A stretch of 64,000 nt of DNA from Marsupella aquatica. Taxonomy: Eukaryota > Marchantiophyta. Shown here piece after piece: positions 55,141-64,000 of this stretch. Where the stretch lies: positions 7,440,001 to 7,504,000 of the forward strand of contig OZ316894.1 of assembly GCA_973895155.1 (NCBI GenBank), in the 5' to 3' direction. Below the pieces are notes generated by a model. The model saw nothing but the letters and a program-made list of their open reading frames with translations, ran no database searches and had not been told where the DNA came from. Numbering within the stretch: the first letter of the stretch is position 1; each line of letters begins with the position of its first letter. A program made the position numbers and the translations under genes.

Positions 55141-55675
55141 ATTCACCCCACCCAAAAAGTGGGGATCATTCATGCTAGTAAAATTCAAAAAAAATGTGAG
55201 CGGGGCGGGCGGGCAGTAGGCGCGGGCAGGTGTACCCGAGCCTCGAGACCCCACCCAAAAAGTGGGGATCATTCATGCTAGTAAAATTCAAAAAAAATGT
55301 GAGCGGGGCGGGCGGGCAGTAGGGGCGGGCGGGCAGTAGGCGCGGGCAGGTGTACCCGAGCCTCGAGACCCCACCCAAACGGGCAGTAGGCGCGGGCAGG
55401 TGTACCCGAGCCTCGAGACCCCACCCAAAAAGTGGGGATCATTCATGCTAGTAAAATTCAAAAAAAATGTGAGCGGGGCGGGCGGGCAGTAGGCGCGGGC
55501 AGGTGTACCCGAGCCTCGCGGGCAGGTGTACCCGAGCCCCCGAGCCTCGAGACCCCACCCAAAAAGTGGGGATCATTCATGCTAGTAAAATTCAAAAAAA
55601 ATGTGAGCGGGGCGGGCGGGCAGTAGGCGCGGGCAGGTGTACCCGAGCCTCGCGGGCAGGTGTACCCGAGCCTCG
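55135..55675 (+). repeat. ~104-bp satellite, four full or partial copies
   Basis: CACCCAAAAAGTGGGGATCATTC recurs near 55150, 55253, 55425 and 55556, each followed by an A-rich stretch, GAGCGGGGCGGGCGGGCAGTAG and GGTGTACCCGAGCC. Some copies have internal truncations or duplications of the GC-rich half. The array starts inside the SINE tail. Confidence 0.85.
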
Positions 55676-55943
55676 AGATTGTCTTTCGTGATGAATTCGG
55701 CAGTGGACTGTTATTATTGTAGTTCCGAGAAGTACACTCTACAAATCCGAGTTGGCCATCTCAACAATGTGATTTAAGCCGTTCTCCATGAAGGAACTTT
55801 TAAGTACATACTTTTTTCTTTTTTTCTTTTTTTCTTTTTCCTGTTTTTTTGGTACACACTTTGCCACCAAAGATATTCTAACTCACAATAGTGTCACATT
55901 TTCTTTTCTACTTACAAATGTGTCATGGTTTCTTATATGAACC

Positions 55944-56220
55944 ACAAGTTCACCAACATAACCAAGGTAACAATATATATATCAAACCCATGGCATTTAT
56001 ATAAATACAATACAAACAATGGTGGTACTGTAAATTGAAACATCTTTAGTGGAAGTTCACCAACATAACCATGGTAACAAATATATCAAAAGCATGGCAT
56101 ATATATAAATACAAACAGTGCTGGTAATGTAAATTGAAAAATCTTTAGTGGCAATGTACTTCAAAGTTGCAGTGATGATATTGTAAATTGAAACATCTTT
56201 AGTGGCAATGTACTTAAAAG
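55944..56220 (+). repeat. ~106-bp tandem duplication, about 2.5 copies
   Basis: AAGTTCACCAACATAACCA and TGTAAATTGAAACATCTTTA each recur with roughly 106-bp spacing, and a third partial unit ends at about 56220. AT-rich and non-coding. Confidence 0.7.
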
Positions 56221-56924
56221 TTATATGAATATGGTATGGAGTCTCAAATCTCAAAATTTGATGGATCTTTAAGGACTAGAAAAACTTATGGACCACCAAA
56301 TTCATATTTGATAAATCTTGCAGTAAAGATTGGTTATTCAATTTGGGAAAGTGTCCTGGACAGGTGGGCTTTACCTAGTTTTTAAGGTATCTAGATTTTT
56401 TGTTTGATATGATTTGGATCTTATTGTCCAGATAGTTTTAGTGCATCCTGTGGAGGCATTGTTAGAATTGATGAATGCCCAGCATCCAAAATTCTCTAGA
56501 TGGATGGTGCAATGATAACAAGGCCTAAAAAACCAGGGGCCTTAATATTGTTATCATATAAGTATTATGAAGCTCAGCTCAAATCAAATTTCCACCAAAA
56601 CCTTTGGACTCAGACAGGATCTCAATAAGCTTTTAGCATGAAAGTCAAGTACTCTAGTTTAACCATGCAAGCTAGTTGAACAAAATGTTTTCATAGATAC
56701 CATGAGAACTTAGAAAATAATCCTATCACTCCACTGGAGAAGCCTAGTATGACCACCACCTTCCAGCAAAACTGGCAGTCGGCAGGCAGCAAACATATGT
56801 CCAACCTCCCTGCTTTTGAAGGTCATGGGGATGGGTGGGAGAGCCTGTTGGCAATAATTGGCCACTACTGGGGTATTTGACGGATACTAGGCTGACAGTC
56901 TGAAAACACCCACAGATGGAAGTG

Positions 56925-57520
56925 CTCTAAGGGCTGTCTTGCATGTGCAAGGTCTTCAAAAAAGCTGCCCTTACCGGCCCAGAATTTGTGGGAAAAAGTG
57001 AGAACTCAAATCTGCACATAATTAGCAAAGGAAATGGGTGTAATGCCCCCACTCACTCCTTTGTCTCTTCGATCTTGTGATCCCCCACAACACCCCTTGA
57101 TTCTACAGGGCAGTATCAGTGGAGTTTTGTTTTATTCACGTTTGAAGGTTTGGGACCTCAAAGGCCTGAAAATATACTACCATTGCCATTGCTTCTCCAC
57201 CAAATAGGCTGTCAGGACTGCCTTTACCTCTAGCTGGGGGTTTGAAATGCCACTGGTTCACATGAGGGCCGGAAAAGAAAGGACCTTGCACATGCAAGGG
57301 CCATCTTGCATTTAGGCAGTCCTCAAAAAAGCAGCCCTTGCCACTCAGCATTCTCAGTAAAAGTGGATAAGTGTATCTCCAGAGAATCTGGTCACGAAAG
57401 AGGTGTGACCTGCCCAAGCAATCCCATGTCCTTCCTTGTCTTTTCCACTCCCTCATTCTATAGGGTCTTCCATTCTATAGGGGCTTCCTTGTCTTTTGCA
57501 CGCCCTCATTCTATAGGGCA
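56925..57520 (+). repeat. Diverged direct duplication around 56.95 and 57.3 kb
   Basis: TTGCATGTGCAAGG...TCAAAAAAGCTGCCCTT (about 56940-56975) resembles TTGCACATGCAAGG...TCAAAAAAGCAGCCCTT (about 57285-57340). CTCATTCTATAGGG also repeats near 57450-57520. No gene is supported in this stretch. Confidence 0.5.
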
Positions 57521-60500
57521 CTATGCGGGAAGCGTAGCAGCAAAATATGTCCGTGCTCTTTTGTTGCATGTGGAATTGAAAGGTCGAGACGTCAAGGGCC
57601 CTTGACCTTCAAAATCCTCATTCAGTGCCGTCAGGATTGCCTGGGGAGATGGTTGAGGCACAAAAGTCTTGTTCAGTCAAAACTTGCCAGGATGGTCCTC
57701 AAAGCTTGTCAAGTTTTTGAGGAGCATCACATGCAAGATGGCCATAAGCCACCAAGAATTCTATGTCCGGCTGCACCCAGCATCAACTTCCCTTCTGGTG
57801 TTCCAACACGGTCCAAACTGCACAAACCCTACAAGAGTTGCTCTACCCCAACTCACCCAGAATACTAAGGTCCTACTTTGCACGCTGTTATAGAGCTTTG
57901 GCAGGATCCGATACCCAATTCTTCGTGTTACATTGGCCAGCAGCAGCAGCCATACATGCATTGCGTACCTTGTAGTGACAACTTTTTCGACAGGTCTTAC
58001 GAACTTCGTGATTCTCGCCATCGTCTCCTTGTCGCCGTAATTAGCTAAGCTCTGCGAGGTCCCTCTCAAATTACGTCTGATACCAATGTTGTCATGATCG
58101 AGTGCAGCAGCTCAGGAGCCTTCAGATGACTCGCCATAATCGTCACCCAGTGGCAAGGATGCTCAATGTCATTGCAGCATTTTTTCTGTGAAGCAGGGTT
58201 GGTCGACTTGAATCCACTAGTGCCTCCAGACTTGCCCCGGGATGGGAGACCTACGCTTTGGCGTTCATCTGTCTGTCACCATTTACCAAGTTGCTCAAGG
58301 CGAATGCAACATTTTGCACAGGATTTTTATTTTGTCAATGGCAGTGTCATCAGGCCCACTAATAGCAACCCTGGATAGTTGAGGATCTTCCCCTTATACT
58401 GACTGCATCTCCATTTTATTGGCATCTCCACAAAAGCCGAGTTGTCTATCCATGGCCAAGCTTCGATATGTTGCACAGCAAGGTTCTCGTTACAGTGTCA
58501 TCGCCACACGCCAAGCTGCCCAAGCAAGTGAGCCCTACTGTTTCCTTGCAACCCGAAAACCGAGTTGATGGGAGGAACCGAGTTGACGTAAATTACTCTC
58601 TCAAGGTCCCACAATCATGAGATATTTTGACCCCCACTAGAGTCCAACAAATGCTTCTCGCTATCCAAATCCAGATAGTTATACTTAACAATATAACAGC
58701 GCCTGCAGTTTTCGTCTTAATAGCCTTAGAAGCTTGCACGTGATGTTGACCAATGCTATGGCGTAACTCAAAACATTGGGAAGGGAGGAGACTCCTGTGA
58801 GAAGCGAATTCACGAGAAGCGGCGGCAGAAGTGGCTGCCTTGCCCCGCTCAATCATAGCAAGCTGTAATATACGTTGTCAGCTGCCAACACCGCAAGACT
58901 GATAACCAGACTACGAATGAGCACGAGAATCTGATCATTTGTCTCATTCACAGAGCTTTCCTCGAGCCAATCGCATCGTCATCGAAACCGCAGCCTGATT
59001 CCGGGACACCAAGTCGCCCTGTCAGCTGCTTAGACGAGGAGTATGCTTTCTTCTAAGTGATTTTGAGTGTACTGTTGCTCCTTTGTGTGAAGATTCATAT
59101 TGCCAACAACTAAGTTCCTTGTGGATTAATTAGTTCCTTCTCTATCCGCCAGTTCAGTGTCTGAGGCTACGCTTAGATTCTAAGTGCAGGAGACCGCAAA
59201 CGAAGAAGCGTGTTCGGAGGATTTCTGCTGGTGCCTATCAAAGTGATAACTTAGAGATTGCTGCAACTCGACTCCAGTAGTTTTCGACTGTGAGCTAACT
59301 TAGAACATTTAAGGTCATCGCGAGAGCACTACAGGAAGGAGGCCGGCACACAACGTGCGACAGAAGCAATTGAGTCAAGCGATCAAGCAATCAAGAAATG
59401 GACAGCGAGACCAATAGTTCTCACAGCTACGACGAACAATCTCCAGGTGGGTTGATCACGTAATCAATTAGCGATGCATGTCCTACAGATTAGGGACGAG
59501 GATAACTCGGGGGATAACTAGACCAATATGACTATTGTCTTGCATACAGACTGACATGTTCAACATGAGCACAATCAATACTTTTCAATGGTGCGTCAGA
59601 ACCGATGTGCAATTTAAGGAAATCGATACATGTGGTTTTCTCATCGTAAGTTATTCATGTGCATTTTCTGTCTTTGCAATCTTGAGTGACATTTCCAATT
59701 GCTTTCACTGTTCAGATTGTGACATATATCTATCTCTTTGACAGATTTTCTTTTGACGTAGGGTTGACAGTACCCACCAGCATGTGCGTGAAGTTTACAG
59801 AGGGGCTAAAAGGAGACAATTTGATCAAGTTCAATTGGTGAGCCCGATCCTGAAGAACGAAGGGACTAGACATACAGTACAGTACCGTGTACAGGGCTTT
59901 CATGGAGGATCAGATGATCATCGACCCGATAGGAAATTCGTCGAGAGATCTGCTTTCGTCTGGACCTGATATCCAGGTACTTCTCGTGAACGTTCTCTAT
60001 CAATCCGCGCAATTTGTACCGTCTCGATCATCGCTTAATTTGGACAAGACTAAACATGGACAACTTTCAAATATTCGCCATCCCTCGATCTCCGCTGCCG
60101 GCCCAGCACTCTTCAATTGTCTATTTCATGGTAACATTTAGACCCCGATTTAGACCGTCACAATCTCGAAGTCGATCGTCTGTCGGATGGAAACTTAAGA
60201 AAAACGATCTTTAAGTCATGAAACGATTCGACTAATTCGAGTAATCTCAGAATTAAGACAGCATAAGAATCTGACAAGTTGCTGTTGCGTGACCTTCACG
60301 AGGACGGGATCATGCTACCATAGCTTCATGCTCTTGTGACGTGAAGCGTGTCAAAGGAAAAGACAGTTGAAATTCTAATTCGAGAACGAAACTTGATTGA
60401 TCACATGTACATAATTCTCACGCACTTGGGTGTCAGCGATTTCTGGAGGACGCAGTTAAAGCTACAGAAGAGTACGCAAGGAGATCGGGAGGCAAATTCA

Positions 60501-62765
60501 ACAGCTATGCGAGCACTCCCGAGTACGGCAGTAGGCACAGCACCACAACAGAAAGGAGGTTCTCTGCAGCGGCGGAACAACCTGATGTTGATAGCAGGCT
60601 CGAGTCTGGGGGCACAGTGCTCGCGAGGTTTGCAAGCTGTTGGAATGCCGGGCACAAATCGACGACTGCAGTGGTCTACCCAGACTCGAAGACCAGAGTC
60701 GTACAACGCAACTGCGAAGGCAAACCAGAATCTCCCGTTCATAGCTTTCGGAGATCATTCTCTATGTATACACGGAGCTTAAGTTCGCGATTCTCCTAGT
60801 ACACCACAAGTCGATACTGTAGAGAGACCGTTGATTACTTAACCAGAGGCGGCGGTTACTCTATGGTCTAACGAGTCAGAGCCAAGGGTTATTTTCAAGT
60901 ATTGTTTACATTGGCCAGGGTGGCCAATGTTACCTTGCTAAGAACATTCCTTATGAATTCTTTAGATTTGTTTCTGACCATTCGATCTACCTAAGCAAGC
61001 CATCAGATCCTGGCTAGTTGGCCCTGTGGCCTTGTAGGAAATTGGCTGATGGGACCCAAATTGCTAAAAGTGGGGAAATTTGGTAGAATTTTGCCGCAAC
61101 AAAACGCTGGCCGCGATCTCCACCGTGTGAACCGACTGGTAGGAGTGATCTGCATATGATGAGGACCGAATACTATACTACTATATTAATTGACTGAACA
61201 AAGTGAAGCAATAGTTGTGGGATTCCAAAACTTGTTCCTACATCCCAGGATAGGGTAGGTGGGAATAAGTTGACCATATTCTTGAATATAGAAGGAAGTA
61301 TGGGGACAGGATGATGGAAACTATAAGGGAGATGTGGTGACCAATAGCTCTTTGGTCTCAACCTGGGTCATATAATGCTAAAATTGGCATGGAGAAAGGT
61401 GGCAGGGGACACACAATTTGCTTGTGGATAAATGCACTGTGCATAAGTGCAAGGTGAGTGGTTTTTCCAACCAAAATTCAAGATTTTTAGATGTTTAAGT
61501 AGTTAAAAATGCAGCTTTTGTAAGTGAGTATCAAAGGCCTCACTGCACTACAAATATGTACATGCAAACTTTGGAGAAGTGTATACTTGCAGTCCCCCCA
61601 GATGCAGGAAGGATAAAGATGCCTTTGTTGATAGGTGCATCTTGCACTAAGGCATGAAATTTGTTGCAGTGTAGGCAGGGACGTGAGGAAACTTTGGACA
61701 GAGAAAGCAAAGCTTTTGTGCAAAGTATCTCAAAGTACAAAGTAGTATAGCAACAAATTTATCTTTAAATGCAAGATCTATTGGGTTTGTACTTATGGCA
61801 TACTAGTGAACCATGTATATTAAGTTAAAAGCCTTACACTCTGTAAAATACTCTAGTTAGATCCAGTTGCCCTTGCTATTTTTAAAACTTAAGAGGCACC
61901 TGAGAATGAGGTTTCCCAGAGGCATGGGGACCCCAAGGAGGACCCAGGGATTGAGAGAGTAGTAAACTCCCCCTGACCAAAACACCTGTTCTTTAGAGCA
62001 TCCCAACCAGATGCCGCAAATAGCTGCCCGGTGAGGGTTTTACCGCGGGGAAGACTGTGGGGGGGGGGATATTTTCATCCCCACTGGGACACGGCATTTT
62101 TAAATACACTGTCCCATCTCGCCAAAATAGACCTCCCGCGCGGCATTCTGCCGCGCACTACCCCTGCCCGCTCAAACACTCCATTTGAATCGCACGGAGG
62201 AGAGTTGTGGATCTGGGAAGAAATTGACTGCTCTGCCTTCACTAGGGGGGCGCCATCCTCGTGGTGGCACTGGAGGACTATCGACAAACATTTACCGCGG
62301 CTCCGTTTGCCGCGGTAGAATGGCGGGACTGGTGGGGTACCTTATTGGAGGGTACACACCAATCGGGCCTTGCATGCCACTAAAGTTGCCAGAACGCCCT
62401 TTTACCGTGTCCAGGACACCGAGTCCGGTGGGGATGCTCTTACATATATAGTTAAGGACATCGGGTGTTTCTTAATGAGGTATTTGGTCGACCTTATATG
62501 GTTGACCAGCGTAAGTGGGGAGACCAGTTATGGGAGGCCAATTTATACTGACATAAAGAAACAAGGAGACACCCTTAGCTGCACATGAAGGGTGTTTGTG
62601 TGGTTCAACACTGATTTGTCACCGTCAGCATTTGAGAGCAATAGCGCTCTAATGACCACCGGCTGTCAAATACTGATTGTGAGCAGTCACACTGTAATGC
62701 CGACCGTGTATATATGTCGTATAAAACTATGGTAATAATTAAGGAGATATATTCAAGTTAAAAAG
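57521..62765. other. Long stretch without a recognisable gene
   Basis: Only short frames are present, and none shows a domain or consistent splice pattern. A G run lies at about 62050. I see no RNA gene or confident transposon here; old, unrecognisable repeats are likely. Confidence 0.4.
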
Positions 62766-63443
62766 TGTTGTCGTGGCAGTGGCCTAAATATATATTACAT
62801 TGCCAAAAAGACAGGAACGCCAAACCGGGAGACATGGTCCCAAAGGCCAAAGATCCCAATAAAGGGGTGAAGGGAAAGACCCCAAGAAGACCAAAGAGGC
62901 CCAACACGTCAAGGAGTAACCCAGAAAAACCAAAAGACAAAGAAGCAAACAACAAACATCAAACAAAAAACCCTACTAGGTGGTAAACTGAAAAGCATGG
63001 TAGAGCTCAAGAGTAACCACATACGAGGGTCACAGAGGGGAATCTGCCTAGAGGACCTAAAACCAACTGCCTCGGCCCTACAAAGAATAGTGAAAGCCTT
63101 GTTGAGCATAGACGACATTTGCAACGGCAAGCCCATGAACCATCCAACGCACAATAGTCGACACAGAGAGATACGTGGTTCACCTCCACATGAGGCTACG
63201 TCCACGGGAACACACAAGAGCTTTACTGCACTCTAGGCCGATCGGCCATACCAAGCATCCACAGCACAAGCTCTCCCTATCTCTCAACTAGCTCCGTAAC
63301 AATGAGCCTAAGTTCCACCAGGGTCTGGCATCAGCCCTGGCTATATGCACAACAGCACTACCGCTAACCTTAGCTAGGTCCTAACCCGAGTTAGCCTAAC
63401 TGTGGTTAGCACAAGAGTCACAAGACTAGAGCAATATCTAACA
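62766..63443 (-). repeat. Ty1/copia 3' LTR (probable)
   Basis: Read on the minus strand it starts TGTTAGATATTG just after a purine tract and ends CGACAACA, a TGTT...AACA-bounded 678-bp segment. The other LTR lies beyond the window, so the boundaries are inferred. AAAAG at 62761-62765 would be the target duplication. Confidence 0.6.
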
Positions 63444-63462
63444 AACTCCCCCTTGACTCTTG
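63444..63462 (-). promoter_or_regulatory. Copia polypurine tract
   Basis: On the minus strand AAGAGTCAAGGGGGAGTT sits directly before the LTR start. This is the typical plus-strand primer site of Ty1/copia elements. Confidence 0.65.
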
Positions 63463-63650
63463 TCTTGGGGACTGGACTAAATGCTACCATATGGAATCCT
63501 CAGCGGGAAGTTCTAGACAATCACCAAACCAGGTCTCCCCCTAAAAACCACAAGGGTTAACTAAGGGTTAACTAGAACTAAACCGTAGCCAAACAGGAAT
63601 GAGTAATCCATATACAAATAGTCACACATTGCTAAATAACTCTACTTGCA

Positions 63651-64000
63651 CTACAACTCCAAAACCTGCAAAGTAGCACGGTGTCTTGAGAAACTCTCCA
63701 AAGGAATCACTTTGGTAAAGGCATCAGCGGGATTGAGCTTTCCATCAATCTTGACTAGCTCAAAAGTTTTATCAGACACTGCTTGCCTGATAAAATGGTA
63801 CCATGTGCTTCACCCTGCTATCCATCACCTGGTTAGCAGCCAAGTGAAGAGCACTCTGACTATCACAGTTTATAGTCATTTTTCCATGCTCTAAACCCAT
63901 CTCCGCGATCAACTTATCCAACCAAATTGCTTCCTTTGTTGCTTCTGCTGCTGCAACATACTCTGCTTCTGTAGTAGACTGAGATATGCACTTTTGCAAG
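63651..64000 (-). pseudogene. Ty1/copia pol, RNase H C-terminus (partial, deleted)
   Basis: The minus strand enters at the window edge with QSTTEAEYVAAAEATKEAIW and NCDSQSALHLAAN, the classical copia RNase H end. After RVKHM the frame breaks near 63800, where a few bases are missing. It resumes in another frame as YHFIRQAVSD...LNPADAFTKVIPLESF and stops at 63651. The remainder lies outside the window. The internal deletion suggests that this copy is inactive. Confidence 0.85.

Noticed and set aside
55135-55675. CRISPR-like array
   Set aside because: The units are contiguous and variable in length with no unique spacers, in a eukaryotic context. It is a satellite.
59784-60800. Possible small genes in the 59.8-60.8 kb stretch
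   Set aside because: Frames are short and overlap on both strands, and they show no recognisable domain or splice structure.

Overview
This is a eukaryotic nuclear window of green-plant (streptophyte) character. The support is plant-type CACTA, Ty3, Ty1 and LINE families, GT-AG introns, a plant-type calcium-regulated mitochondrial carrier, a penta-EF-hand gene, and pieces of R2R3-MYB and carotenoid cleavage dioxygenase genes. The density of nested and decayed transposons suggests a large, repeat-rich genome, possibly a charophyte or other early-diverging lineage; the species cannot be fixed from the sequence.

Layout. 1-2.27 kb: non-coding flank with a foldback (MITE-like) element and a short tandem repeat. 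2.27-12.16 kb: a CACTA (En/Spm-type) DNA transposon with matching ends and a 3-bp target duplication. It carries a minus-strand TnpA-like gene (broken), a plus-strand SET-domain gene, and a plus-strand Tnp2 transposase. 12.7-17.25 kb: a dead, 5'-truncated LINE on the minus strand, then a tRNA-derived SINE. 17.8-27.1 kb: a decayed minus-strand gene of an unclassified DNA-transposon family. One of its introns holds an opposite-strand 1207-aa retroelement-type gene. 27.8-28.2 kb: an EDM2/NSD-like PHD-finger gene. 28.3-36.0 kb: a full-length young Ty3 retrotransposon (about 99% identical LTRs, 5-bp target duplication, one 1993-aa gag-pol frame). 36.3-39.1 kb: a Cys-rich exon, a chimeric MYB/CCD pseudogene and a degenerate repeat field. 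39.6-42.6 kb: a LINE ORF1 remnant split by an AT-rich foldback insert.

The host-gene island is 45.0-54.1 kb. It holds an apparently intact four-exon Ca2+-dependent mitochondrial carrier (547 aa predicted) and an eight-or-more-exon penta-EF-hand protein, both on the minus strand. 54.9-57.5 kb carries a SINE, a roughly 104-bp satellite and other tandem duplications. 57.5-62.7 kb shows nothing I can name. The window ends inside a minus-strand Ty1/copia element.

The most unusual system is the CACTA element. Exon 1, with a Cys/His motif like the usual transposase N-terminus, has one donor. That donor is in phase with two acceptors, one opening the SET exon and the other the Tnp2 exon. The element could therefore make a transposase and a chromatin-modifier-like protein from one promoter by alternative splicing. 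Inactivating stop codons in several decayed elements fall repeatedly at CTGG-to-CTAG changes, as expected if CHG cytosine methylation had acted on them.
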